64,000 nt of DNA, from assembly GCA_938050045.1 (NCBI GenBank), contig CALLJS010000011.1:1-64000 (forward strand), written 5' to 3'. Shown here piece by piece: positions 41,049 to 50,046 of the stretch. Under the pieces are notes generated by a model. The model was not told where the DNA came from, made no database searches, and saw only the letters and a list, made by a program, of their open reading frames with translations. The position numbers and the translations under genes are program-made. Origin of the DNA: an uncultured Sphingomonadaceae bacterium (lineage in GTDB: Bacteria; Pseudomonadota; Alphaproteobacteria; Sphingomonadales; Sphingomonadaceae). The first letter of the stretch is position 1, and each line of letters opens with the position of its first letter.

Positions 41049-41723
41049 TCAATCGTCAGGAAGGTTTTCACCCGTTTCAGTGAAATAGATCATACCAGCG
41101 CAAGTGGTGCTGTGATCGCCAATACGTTCTAGATTTTTGGATATGAACAGCAGGTGCGCGACTTCTTGCGCGGCTTCGGGATGCTTAGCAATAAAACCAA
41201 CAAAATCGACAAATAATTCTTTATAAAGCTGATCTACATCATCATCACGGCGCGTCACGGCTATAGCCAAATCAATATCGCGCTTGGCATAGGATTCCAT
41301 TGCCGTGCTCACCATTTCACCCGCAATTTCGCCCATCCGTTGCAGCGCATTATTATCGGATAAAAAATCTTCGGTTTTTAGATGCCCCACACGTTTCGCG
41401 ATATTTTTGGAATAATCGCCAATACGCTCTATAACAGCAGAAATTTTAATTGCGGCAATCAGTTCGCGCAAATCATCGGCCATCGGCGCGCGCAGCGCAA
41501 TGGTTTGAACGATGATACGCTCGACTTCTTTTTCTAGCTTATCAATGATTTTATCTTCGTGACGAATTTTTTTCGCAAGTTTCATATCGTTGGTCAATAA
41601 TGCTTTCATCGCGCCTTCGACGGCGCTCTCTGCGCGCGAACCCATCTCTGAGATTAAGGATCTGATTTTATCCATTTCCTCATCAAAGGCGCTTAATGTA
41701 TGTTTATTTCCGCTGTTCGTCAT
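41049..41723 (-). CDS. phoU: Phosphate transport regulator PhoU
   Basis: 224 residues, two three-helix repeats with metal-binding patterns such as ERIGDYSKNIAKR and ERIGDHSTTCAGM. Role: links Pst transport state to PhoR, dampening the Pho response when phosphate is plentiful. Confidence 0.96.
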   Translation of the reverse strand: MTNSGNKHTLSAFDEEMDKIRSLISEMGSRAESAVEGAMKALLTNDMKLAKKIRHEDKIIDKLEKEVERIIVQTIALRAPMADDLRELIAAIKISAVIERIGDYSKNIAKRVGHLKTEDFLSDNNALQRMGEIAGEMVSTAMESYAKRDIDLAIAVTRRDDDVDQLYKELFVDFVGFIAKHPEAAQEVAHLLFISKNLERIGDHSTTCAGMIYFTETGENLPDD

Positions 41724-41755
41724 TTTGATTTCCTAGCTATTTTATAGCGATATTA

Positions 41756-42559
41756 TTACCCATATCGGCCTGTAATATAGTCCTGTGTTCGTGTTTTTTG
41801 CGGGTTCGTGAAAATATCAGAAGTCACCCCAAATTCCACAAGGTTGCCCAAATGGAAAAATGCCGTTCTTTGCGATACACGCGCTGCTTGCTGCATATTA
41901 TGCGTCACGATGATAATAGCATATTTTCCGCGCAATTCGTGAATTAATTCTTCGATTTTTGCGGTGGCTATAGGGTCAAGCGCAGAGCAAGGCTCATCCA
42001 TCAATATCACCTCTGGGTCAACGGCGATGGCGCGGGCGATGCATAATCTTTGCTGTTGCCCCCCAGATAATGCAGTGCCGCTATCGCTCAGGCGGTCTTT
42101 AACCTCATTCCATAAACCAGCGCGCTGCAAGGAACGTTCAACAATAATATCCAGCTCGGCTTTATTGGCCGCTAGCCCGTGAATATTGGGGCCATAGGCG
42201 ATATTATCATAAATAGATTTTGGAAAAGGGTTGGGTTTTTGAAACACCATTCCCACGCGCGCGCGAAGCTGTACCACATCCATAGAAGGATCATATATAT
42301 CCTTACCATCCAGTTTAATCTCACCCTCTACGCGGGCCGATGGGATCGTATCATTCATACGATTAATAGTGCGTAAGAAGGTTGATTTTCCACAACCAGA
42401 TGGGCCAATAAATGCGGTTACATTTTCCATATCCACATCAATCGATACATCATCAATTGCCTGTTTATCATCATAGAAGACATTGACATTACGCGCCGTA
42501 ATTTTGTGCGCATCTGTTCCATCGTCTGATGTATCAGATTGGGAATTTTGTTCAGCCAC
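41756..42559 (-). CDS. pstB: Phosphate ABC transporter ATP-binding protein
   Basis: 267 residues. Walker [10 protein letters not shown], signature [14 protein letters not shown], Walker [15 protein letters not shown] 25-residue acidic/Ser-rich N-terminal tail precedes the domain. Role: ATPase of the PstSCAB phosphate importer. Confidence 0.97.
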   Translation of the reverse strand: MAEQNSQSDTSDDGTDAHKITARNVNVFYDDKQAIDDVSIDVDMENVTAFIGPSGCGKSTFLRTINRMNDTIPSARVEGEIKLDGKDIYDPSMDVVQLRARVGMVFQKPNPFPKSIYDNIAYGPNIHGLAANKAELDIIVERSLQRAGLWNEVKDRLSDSGTALSGGQQQRLCIARAIAVDPEVILMDEPCSALDPIATAKIEELIHELRGKYAIIIVTHNMQQAARVSQRTAFFHLGNLVEFGVTSDIFTNPQKTRTQDYITGRYG

Positions 42560-42605
42560 TATGTCTTCCTTTAGTTAAAGATTATATGATGTGTTGGCAT
42601 TATTA

Positions 42606-43880
42606 TTACCAGCGCGTTTCAAAACGGTTGCGCAGATAAATAGCAACGGCATTCATGGTCATTAGAAATAATAGCAACACTATGATTGCTGCACTGGTTT
42701 TTTCAACAAAGGCGCGATTGACCTCGTCTGACCAAAGATAAATTTGTACCGGCAACACCGTCGATGGTTCGGAAAACCCGCTGGGAGCTGCGGGAACAAA
42801 GGCCCGCATACCGATGAGCAACAGCGGCGCGGTTTCACCCAAAGCGCGCGCCATACCGATAATTGTTCCTGTTAATATGCCTGGCAAAGCCAAGGGCAGC
42901 ACATGATGAAAAACCACTTGAACGGGAGATGCGCCAATACCAAGGGCGGCTTCGCGTATCGATGGTGGCACAGCTTTTACAGCGTTGCGCCCTGCAATCA
43001 CAATCACAGGCATCGTCATAAGAGCTAGGGTTAGGCCGCCAACTAAGGCCGAGGATCGTGGCATGTTAAACCAGCTTAAAAATACTACCAATCCTAATAG
43101 GCCGAATATGATCGATGGAACAGCGGCTAAATTATTGATCGATACTTCGATCAAATCCGTCCATCGGTTTTTCGGCGCATATTCTTCTAAGTATAGAGCC
43201 GACAAAACACCGACAGGAAAGGCGAGCATGATGGTGATAAACATAGTCATCAAAGACCCTTTGAAGGCCGCCCATATACCCGCCTCTGCGGCATCTGATG
43301 CATCTGCACCCGTCAAAAATGAGAGGTTAAACTCGGTGCTAAGGACATTTTTTTCTTCTAATGCTTTTACTGTAATTTCAGCCGCTTTTACGCCATCGCC
43401 TTTATAGGCTGTATCAATGGCCGCATCGGTGGGCAGGTGAAATATGGTTTTCTGCTCTATTAAAGATGGATTATTCAGAAGCTCTTGGGTTATGCGGCGC
43501 ACAATACCGCTAGAAAATATAGATTGTTCCATATTAATGGATAAAGAAGCATATTGTTCTTGCCGAGCAGTGCTAACAATGCCGGGTAAATCTAGCGATC
43601 GTATGGCGGCTTGTGCGCCATTGCCTGAAATAGATTGCGCGCTTGCACCGCCGGTTAGGGCGGGGAAGTCTATTTCCAATTTTGCATTGGTTTGCAGAAA
43701 CCCTGAAAAACCATTGCCCAGCATGGTAACGAGCAAGAATATCAAAAATATAGTAGATAATGCTACCGCCGTAAGGCCCATAAATTTGAATCTTTTCTCA
43801 GCAGCATAACGCTTTGCAATGCGCTTTTGCATCGCGGGGCTGCTCCAATCCGTTGGGGTAGGATCGATATTGTTATTCAT
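42606..43880 (-). CDS. pstA: Phosphate ABC transporter permease PstA
   Basis: 424 residues from MNNNIDPTPTDW, overlapping the pstC stop by 8 bases; an in-frame ATG at 43919 lies deeper in pstC. Permease core FPVGVLSALYLEEYAPKNRW and EAALGIGASPVQVVFHHVLP (EAA loop). A large periplasmic loop precedes it, as in long PstA forms of this class. Confidence 0.95.
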   Translation of the reverse strand: MNNNIDPTPTDWSSPAMQKRIAKRYAAEKRFKFMGLTAVALSTIFLIFLLVTMLGNGFSGFLQTNAKLEIDFPALTGGASAQSISGNGAQAAIRSLDLPGIVSTARQEQYASLSINMEQSIFSSGIVRRITQELLNNPSLIEQKTIFHLPTDAAIDTAYKGDGVKAAEITVKALEEKNVLSTEFNLSFLTGADASDAAEAGIWAAFKGSLMTMFITIMLAFPVGVLSALYLEEYAPKNRWTDLIEVSINNLAAVPSIIFGLLGLVVFLSWFNMPRSSALVGGLTLALMTMPVIVIAGRNAVKAVPPSIREAALGIGASPVQVVFHHVLPLALPGILTGTIIGMARALGETAPLLLIGMRAFVPAAPSGFSEPSTVLPVQIYLWSDEVNRAFVEKTSAAIIVLLLFLMTMNAVAIYLRNRFETRW

Positions 43881-45249
43881 AAGCTTCCCTGTATTTTTTA
43901 ACGATATGCAAGGCCACAAGGTTGAGCAATAATGTTACGATAAATAAGACCAAACCTAATGCAAAGGCTGCTAATGTATGCGGGCTACCGAAATCTTGGT
44001 CGCCCGTTAACAGGGCCACAATCTGCACCGTGACGGTGGTGATGCTGGCAAATGGATTGGCTGTTAAATTGGCGGCATAACCAGCGGCCATTACCACTAT
44101 CATCGTTTCGCCTATGGCGCGGCTGACGGCCAATAAAATACCGCCGACCACGCCTGGCAAAGCTGCAGGTAATAATATATGTTTGATCGTTTCGCTCTTG
44201 GTGGCGCCCATCGCCAAAGACCCATCGCGCATCGCGCCTGGCACAGCGGCAATGCTGTCATCTGCCATAGAGGCGACCAGAGGTATAATCATAATCCCCA
44301 TCACCACGCCAGCGGCCATGGCGTTATCCGATGCTGCATTGCTAAAGCCGATCATGACAGCAAAATCGCGTACTGCTGGTGCAACGGTTAGCGCGGCAAA
44401 ATAACCATAAACAACCGTAGGAACGCCCGCTAATATTTCCAATATGGGCTTCATCCAGCTCCGAAACATTGGGGTTGAATATTGGGTAAGAAAAATCGCG
44501 CTCATAAGCCCAAAAGGAATAGCCACTATCATAGCGATTATGGCACCGATAAAGATTGTTCCCCAAAATAAGGGTATCGCGCCATATCCATTGTCTTCGC
44601 CCGCAACGATAGTGTCGCGCGGATTCCAATTAGTGCCGAATAAAAATTCAAATGGGGATACGAGCGTTACAAATCGATAAGCTTCAAATACCAAGGATGC
44701 GACAATCCCAACCGTAGTGAGCACAGCGATTAAAGAGGCCAGCAATAATGCAAACATTACGACCTTTTCAACATTTGTTCGAGCTCTAAAATCGGGCTTT
44801 AGGCGCGTATAGGCATAGGTGCCGCCAGCAAAAATAAGCAATAATGTAGCCGCAAATGCGATACTATCATAATAGCTTTGGGCGGCTTTATAGAGCGGAA
44901 CTAATTTCTCAGAACCCTCTTGGAATAAGGCTTGAGAGCTTCCATTTGCAACCGCACGGGCTTCGGATAAAATAGCGGAGCGTGAAAATGAATCTGCTGT
45001 AATGCTGGCCGCGTCTGGATTGGCTAAAACCATATTGGTGATTAGAGCGGGTGAGATATTTATCCAGACGATTAAAAATAATATTGGGGGCACAATGGCC
45101 CACAATGTCGCAAACCACCCGTGATAATTGGGTAAGCTATTAATGATGGGGGTCTCGCTGCTGATGAAAGAGGCTGCACGCGCTCTGCCAACGAACCAAG
45201 CAATTAACCCAAATGCAAAAACTAGAAACAATAGCTCGTTTATAGTCAT
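43873..45249 (-). CDS. pstC: Phosphate ABC transporter permease PstC
   Basis: 458 residues. The EAA loop RDGSLAMGATKSETIKHILLP and the six C-terminal helices are typical of PstC; the N-terminal half contains extra helices and a periplasmic loop of about 60 residues, again the long form. Overlaps pstA. Confidence 0.95.
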   Translation of the reverse strand: MTINELLFLVFAFGLIAWFVGRARAASFISSETPIINSLPNYHGWFATLWAIVPPILFLIVWINISPALITNMVLANPDAASITADSFSRSAILSEARAVANGSSQALFQEGSEKLVPLYKAAQSYYDSIAFAATLLLIFAGGTYAYTRLKPDFRARTNVEKVVMFALLLASLIAVLTTVGIVASLVFEAYRFVTLVSPFEFLFGTNWNPRDTIVAGEDNGYGAIPLFWGTIFIGAIIAMIVAIPFGLMSAIFLTQYSTPMFRSWMKPILEILAGVPTVVYGYFAALTVAPAVRDFAVMIGFSNAASDNAMAAGVVMGIMIIPLVASMADDSIAAVPGAMRDGSLAMGATKSETIKHILLPAALPGVVGGILLAVSRAIGETMIVVMAAGYAANLTANPFASITTVTVQIVALLTGDQDFGSPHTLAAFALGLVLFIVTLLLNLVALHIVKKYREAYE

Positions 45250-45319
45250 ATTGCGTTAGCTCCAAATTATTTCATTAATTTTCATGATGATCGCTAGGAT
45301 AACCATCAATCGAAATGGC

Positions 45320-45378
45320 GCATATTGTGATTCTTTCCAGATTCGCAATATGCTAAGGGCATAGCCGAAACCATGCCC
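45320..45378 (-). promoter_or_regulatory. Stem-loops in pstS-pstC spacer
   Basis: GCATATTGTGA and TCGCAATATGC (45320-45330, 45343-45353) pair over 10 of 11 positions with a 12-base loop; a second pair GGGCAT...ATGCCC spans 45357-45378. The poor T-run suggests partial termination or mRNA processing rather than full stop, which would raise PstS over the membrane parts. Confidence 0.5.
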
Positions 45379-45403
45379 CTATCAAGTAAGAAATTAATGA
45401 AAT

Positions 45404-46453
45404 TTATTTCAAATCACTACCGTCGATTGTAATAAGATCGCTCACGGCCATATTGGATTGCGCACGGACATCATCGGGCGATGCAATGAGGCCAATTTTG
45501 GCCAAATAGCTGCCAGCGACGCCAGCTTCTACAAATTCAGTGATAAATTCTTGAATACCAGGTATTTTGCCAATATGTTGTTTTTTAACATAGATAAATA
45601 ATGGACGAGCCCCTGGATAGGCACCAGCGGCTATGCTGTCGTAAGTTGGACTTGTTCCATCGATAGAAATTCCGCGCACTTTATCGGCATTTTCTTCCAT
45701 ATAACTATACCCAAATACGCCCATACTATTAGGATTGGCACTCAATTTTCCAACGATCAAATTGTCATTTTCACCTTGCTCTTGAAATATAGTATCGTTG
45801 CGAATTTCTGTGCAAATTTCTTCATATTTTTCTTTGTCGCTATCTTTCAATGCTTTCATGGCTGGATCGGTTTTACAACCAGCTTCCATAACGAGTTCAT
45901 GAAAAGCATCGCGCGTGCCTGATGTTTTGGGAGGGCCATAAACCGCGATAGCAATGTCTGGTAAAGCAGGATTAACATCAGACCAATTTTTGGTGTTTTG
46001 GGGTTTGCCAAATGGGTTCGCAGCCAAAGCCGCATACACATCTCTGACGGATAGTTTATAGTCTGGGCCGCTAATGGATTGCGCTAGAGCAATGCCATCA
46101 ATGCCGACTTGAATTTCAATAATATCCGTCACACCATTGGCTTGGCATTTATCAAATTCTTTTTTCTTAATACGGCGAGAAGCATTTGCAATATCGGGCG
46201 TATTGGCACCAATACCTTCGCAAAAACGCTCTAAGCCGCCGCCAGTACCGGTCGATTCTAAAACGGGTGCTTTGATATTTTCACCGCTCATTTGGTGTTT
46301 TTCAGCAACCAATTTCGCAAAAGGAAATACAGTTGAGGATCCAACAATACGCAGCTCATCGCGCGCATCGCCTGCGCCGCCGCTCGATGCTTCGTCTTGA
46401 CAGGCTGCGAGAGCAAGCATGCTCACCGCTAATAAAGATACTTTCTTTAACAT
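45404..46453 (-). CDS. pstS: Phosphate-binding lipoprotein PstS
   Basis: 349 residues from MLKKVSLLAVSMLALAACQD, a lipoprotein signal with lipobox LAAC; GGAGAA precedes this ATG, and upstream ATGs to 46498 are unlikely. Phosphate-binding residues appear in IVGSSTVFPFA and ESTGTGGGLERFCEG. Role: periplasmic Pi receptor for the Pst importer. Confidence 0.95.
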   Translation of the reverse strand: MLKKVSLLAVSMLALAACQDEASSGGAGDARDELRIVGSSTVFPFAKLVAEKHQMSGENIKAPVLESTGTGGGLERFCEGIGANTPDIANASRRIKKKEFDKCQANGVTDIIEIQVGIDGIALAQSISGPDYKLSVRDVYAALAANPFGKPQNTKNWSDVNPALPDIAIAVYGPPKTSGTRDAFHELVMEAGCKTDPAMKALKDSDKEKYEEICTEIRNDTIFQEQGENDNLIVGKLSANPNSMGVFGYSYMEENADKVRGISIDGTSPTYDSIAAGAYPGARPLFIYVKKQHIGKIPGIQEFITEFVEAGVAGSYLAKIGLIASPDDVRAQSNMAVSDLITIDGSDLK

Positions 46454-46763
46454 TGATAATTTCTCCAAAAATATGGCACTCATGAATAATTGCCTCAAAT
46501 GTGCTTCAATTTATATCTTTTGCACAGTTTATATTGTTACACTTTTTATATTGTTATACTTTCATATCTTTCACACTGTGCCGCCTCCGATTAGAGCGCA
46601 AGCAATACTGATTTATTACCAATATATGACAGTTTTGTGAAACTAGATTATTGATCTGGGGATAAGTATGAAGCATGGCATTGTTCCCATTAATATAGGG
46701 TATTGAGCCTGTCGATATGGGGCCTGCGGAAATTAACGGTTAGGGTGTTATTTTACCTGCTTT
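46454..46763. promoter_or_regulatory. pstS promoter region with repeats
   Basis: 310 bases between phoR and pstS. Besides the Pho box (listed), 46510-46575 holds four related AT-rich units of about 17 bp (plus-strand TTTATATYNTT followed by a TACAC- or CACA-like end). They fall in the likely 5' untranslated region. Nothing coding is seen. Confidence 0.55.
46626..46643 (-). promoter_or_regulatory. Pho box upstream of pstS
   Basis: Read on the minus strand: GTTTCAC-AAAA-CTGTCAT, two 7-bp half sites with the 4-bp spacer and 11-bp step of the PhoB box; the second half is a perfect CTGTCAT and the first matches at 5 of 7 positions. TAATAAAT about 10 bases downstream may be the -10. Fits direct PhoB control of pstSCAB-phoUB. 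Confidence 0.7.
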
Positions 46764-48065
46764 TTAGTCGCCTATCGTGCGTTTTGCGCGGGGGCTATGG
46801 TTTAGATTGTCATGATCTTTTGCAGAGATTGGCAATAATATTGTTATTAAAGTTCCATCGCCAGGCTTGCTCGAAATATCGAGATGGCCGCGATGGCGCT
46901 GTATAATATGTTTGACCAGCGAGAGGCCTAATCCTGTCCCACCCAAGGCTTTACTGCGCCCAGAATCAACGCGGTAAAACCGCTCTGTTAATCGCGGGAT
47001 ATGTTCTATGGCTATGCCATCGCCATAATCTTTGACGGTTAATCGTATCATAGATGCCGATTGTGTTTTTTCTATCGTCACCAATATGGGGGTGTCTTTT
47101 TTTGCATATCGCATGCTGTTGGCGACAATATTTATCACCATCTGTCTAAGCAGTTCTTCATCACCAGAAACATGAGGCATATTATCATCTGCTGTAAAAA
47201 CAATATCCTTACCGCGTTTATTTGACCCTTTCTTAAGGCTGTTAATGGCCTGTTCGGTCATGTCGGTGAATTTCACTTCTTTGGCAATGTCGGCAAAGGA
47301 GCTAGCCTCTATACGCGATAGGGACATTAAATCTCGAATCAATGACTCCATCCTTTGAGCTTCATTAGCGATGATGGTAAGAAATTTGCTGCGTGTTTTT
47401 TTATCGGTTGCGGTTTCTTCATCGCCCAATGTTTCTATAAAGCCTTTTATTGAGGCCAGCGGTGTCAGTAATTCATGGCTCGCATTAGCTACAAAATCGA
47501 CCCGCATTTTTTCTACAGCTTGGTTCGCGCTTATGTCTGACAGATGCACTATGCGATGCTTGTCATCCATAAAGCCTATCCTCATTTCCCATTTCTGGGC
47601 GCGTTGTCCCAAACCAGATATGATGTGAATTTCATTAATATCTATCGGTCTGTTCTGAGTTTGTGCGAGTTTTTCTATGACAGCGGAGTGCCGAAAAGCT
47701 CCTGCAATATTTTGCCCTATTAGCGGAGGGGCCAATAATTGAATGGCCGATAAATTTGCAGAAATAACGCGATTTTTTGATATTATTAATAGCGGATTTG
47801 GCACTGCATTGATTAGGTTTAGAAATTCAGGATGTTCATTTAGGGGGCTCATCAAGTCATGATCTTGGCCATCAGCATGTTTGCGCGATGCGGCTACGCC
47901 TTCATCTAAAATAACACCCACGACGATTATGCATAGAACGACAATCGCAACTGTTCGAGCCCAATATCCATCAATTTGCGCGGCCAAAAGAGCACCAGCT
48001 ATGGCTATTAGCAATGTGATGAACAATCGTTGTGATGAGAAAAATGTCATACAGGCTTTTATCAC
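46764..48065 (-). CDS. phoR: Phosphate regulon sensor histidine kinase
   Basis: 433 residues. Two N-terminal membrane helices (about 11-30 and 38-55), PAS-like region (85-185), dimerisation domain with His197 in FVANASHELLTPLAS, and ATPase domain with N-box NIVANSMRYA, DYGDGI and GGTGLGLSLV. The H-box has Leu where HELRTP is usual, an uncommon change. Role: senses phosphate status through Pst/PhoU and phosphorylates PhoB. Divergent from the HPr-rel-A cassette. Confidence 0.95.
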   Translation of the reverse strand: MIKACMTFFSSQRLFITLLIAIAGALLAAQIDGYWARTVAIVVLCIIVVGVILDEGVAASRKHADGQDHDLMSPLNEHPEFLNLINAVPNPLLIISKNRVISANLSAIQLLAPPLIGQNIAGAFRHSAVIEKLAQTQNRPIDINEIHIISGLGQRAQKWEMRIGFMDDKHRIVHLSDISANQAVEKMRVDFVANASHELLTPLASIKGFIETLGDEETATDKKTRSKFLTIIANEAQRMESLIRDLMSLSRIEASSFADIAKEVKFTDMTEQAINSLKKGSNKRGKDIVFTADDNMPHVSGDEELLRQMVINIVANSMRYAKKDTPILVTIEKTQSASMIRLTVKDYGDGIAIEHIPRLTERFYRVDSGRSKALGGTGLGLSLVKHIIQRHRGHLDISSKPGDGTLITILLPISAKDHDNLNHSPRAKRTIGD

Positions 48066-48364
48066 AAAATTTTGATTGCTCCATAGATATTTGATGGCAA
48101 TAGGATGATTTCTCAGGGGCTATTATGTTAATAAATAAGGTATAACAGCAAAATTATATATTATTAGAATAGAGTTTTCTGTGAACGATTATCCCTTAAC
48201 CTGTCCCGTATGTGGACAATGATTAATATCAGCGCATTGCGGACTGATAATTAATCAATTTTTTGCGATTATAGCAAGTTTTTACATGATAATATTTTAT
48301 TTTATGGCTATAGCTTTTCATATTCTAATTAAAGCGTTGCGTAAAGTTTAAGAATGGAAAAGTT

Positions 48365-48796
48365 ATGACGGATAATATAGGTAATCCAGATGCAGAAAAT
48401 AATTCTGATAAACAAGATGATAATTCTGTAAACCCCAATCGTCGCCGTATGTTGATGATGGGGGCTGTTGCTACATCTGCGGTCGTCACAGTACGTCCCG
48501 CGATTGCACAAACATCTGGTTCAGTTCTCGATTGCGATATACCAGTTGCAGGTTCTCATGGATATGGAAAAAATATTGCGCCTGATGGAACATTGGTTTC
48601 GCCCGATACAGAGGGTTCTTTTCATCAAGATGGACGACGTTATACAGCGAATAATATTAAACAAGCACTAAGCGGTGGGAAATCATTGAAAGGTGCTAGC
48701 TATGACAAAAGCCAAGCTTATTTGAATTATATCCGCCGGTTAAGAGCTGGTCAAAGCGGTTTTACATGCTTTGCATCCTTACAATATAGCAGATAA
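48365..48796 (+). CDS. Tat-exported small protein of the HPr-rel-A cassette
   Basis: 143 residues. A polar Asp/Asn-rich N-terminus, then Tat signal NRRRMLMMGAVATSAVVTV ending in AIAQ. The mature part GSVLDCDIPVAGSHGYGKNI ends GQSGFTCFASLQ, with one Cys near each end. I recall similar proteins next to the HPr-rel-A genes in other sphingomonads, so this is likely the substrate or product of the cassette, but its function is unknown. Confidence 0.75.
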   Translation: MTDNIGNPDAENNSDKQDDNSVNPNRRRMLMMGAVATSAVVTVRPAIAQTSGSVLDCDIPVAGSHGYGKNIAPDGTLVSPDTEGSFHQDGRRYTANNIKQALSGGKSLKGASYDKSQAYLNYIRRLRAGQSGFTCFASLQYSR

Positions 48797-48870
48797 TCCT
48801 CGCTAATATGTGTCTGTTAATATATTGCTATTGCAATTAATATAGTTAAACACCCTTGGCGGGGATGATG

Positions 48871-49170
48871 ATGGCCAATCGTTATAAAATGAGGAATGTT
48901 AGCAATCTTATATTGCAGCACCTTGATTATATGTCATTATTATATGATAGACAATCTGGCATCACTCATATTATTGCCGAGCCAGCCCCGCAAATAATAG
49001 AGGCGTTGGGCCACGATGCGATGAAACCATCGCAAATTGAAAGAATATTAAAAAAACAATATGATATTCAAGCATTTGAGGATGGTAATTCGGATAGTTT
49101 TGAAGAAATTATCGCCGCTCGTTTGGATGAATTTGTTGCGCTGGGTTTAGCAGAAAAGATATTATCATAA
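48871..49170 (+). CDS. PqqD-family peptide chaperone of HPr-rel-A system
   Basis: 100 residues from MANRYKMRNVSNLILQHLDY, with GGCGGGG about 6 bases upstream; two earlier ATGs are adjacent. Small wHTH-like domain as in PqqD, which binds leader peptides of ribosomally made, modified peptides. Here HLDYMSLLYDRQSGITHI matches the HPr-rel-A version. Role is inferred: presents a partner protein to the kinase. Confidence 0.8.
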   Translation: MANRYKMRNVSNLILQHLDYMSLLYDRQSGITHIIAEPAPQIIEALGHDAMKPSQIERILKKQYDIQAFEDGNSDSFEEIIAARLDEFVALGLAEKILS

Positions 49171-49194
49171 TGATTATGTATAGGGGACATAATT

Positions 49195-50046
49195 ATGCAT
49201 GAGACTCATTTCAAAGTGGGCCCTGCATCTTTTCGTGTTGGCTCTGTCTGGAAAGAAATTATCGATCAAATAGAGATGTTATATGCATCTTATCCTAAGC
49301 CTAAATTAACAGATTATACAGTGACTTTAGATGCTATTAGGCCATGGCGACGCTTCGTTCGTCCTTCGGTTGCCATTAATGGTGATTTCATGCTTCCCGA
49401 TGCCGCGCCATTGCCGCTTAGCCATGGTTTGCTCGGCGCCGAAATGGGTGTGAATTTGCAAATGGCTTTGGGATGGCGTCGGCAATTAATTTTGCATGCA
49501 AGTTCCGTTGAAAAAGATGGCAAGTCATTGCTCATGTCTGGTGAGTCAGGTTCGGGTAAATCGACTTTATCAGCAATTTTGGGACACCGAGGTTGGCGTT
49601 TTATGGGCGATGAATTTGCTTTGATAGACCATGATAATGGTTTTGTTATGCCTTACCCAAGGCTCATCAGCTTAAAAAATCAAGCCATTGAGACCCTGAA
49701 AAAAGAGGCACCTCATGCGCAATTTGGCCCTTTGATGAAGGATACACCAAAAGGCGATATCCAGCATATTGTTCCGCCAGCGCAGGCTATTCGCAAAATG
49801 GAGCAGGGGGCTAAACCTGCATTATTGCTATTTCCTAATTACGGCTATGACGCCGAAATTCGTGAGATGTTGCCTAGCGAAGTATTTATGCGCCTGACGC
49901 AAGCATCTGCTAATTTTGTTGGATTGGGTGAAACTGGTTTCAATACATTAAAACATTTGGTTTTGGATGTCCCCACGTTCGAAATAGCCTATCAAAATGG
50001 TGACGAAGCTGAGGCTATGATTAATCAACTTTGGGAGCAGCTTTGA
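49195..50046 (+). CDS. HprK-related kinase A
   Basis: 283 residues. P-loop GESGSGKST at 116-124 follows HASSVEKDGKSLLMS, and GWRFMGDEFALID matches the acidic motif of HPr kinase. Unlike true HprK there is no HPr/PTS context. Role: probably phosphorylates a partner in the HPr-rel-A cassette. Its stop overlaps the next start by one base. Confidence 0.85.
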   Translation: MHETHFKVGPASFRVGSVWKEIIDQIEMLYASYPKPKLTDYTVTLDAIRPWRRFVRPSVAINGDFMLPDAAPLPLSHGLLGAEMGVNLQMALGWRRQLILHASSVEKDGKSLLMSGESGSGKSTLSAILGHRGWRFMGDEFALIDHDNGFVMPYPRLISLKNQAIETLKKEAPHAQFGPLMKDTPKGDIQHIVPPAQAIRKMEQGAKPALLLFPNYGYDAEIREMLPSEVFMRLTQASANFVGLGETGFNTLKHLVLDVPTFEIAYQNGDEAEAMINQLWEQL

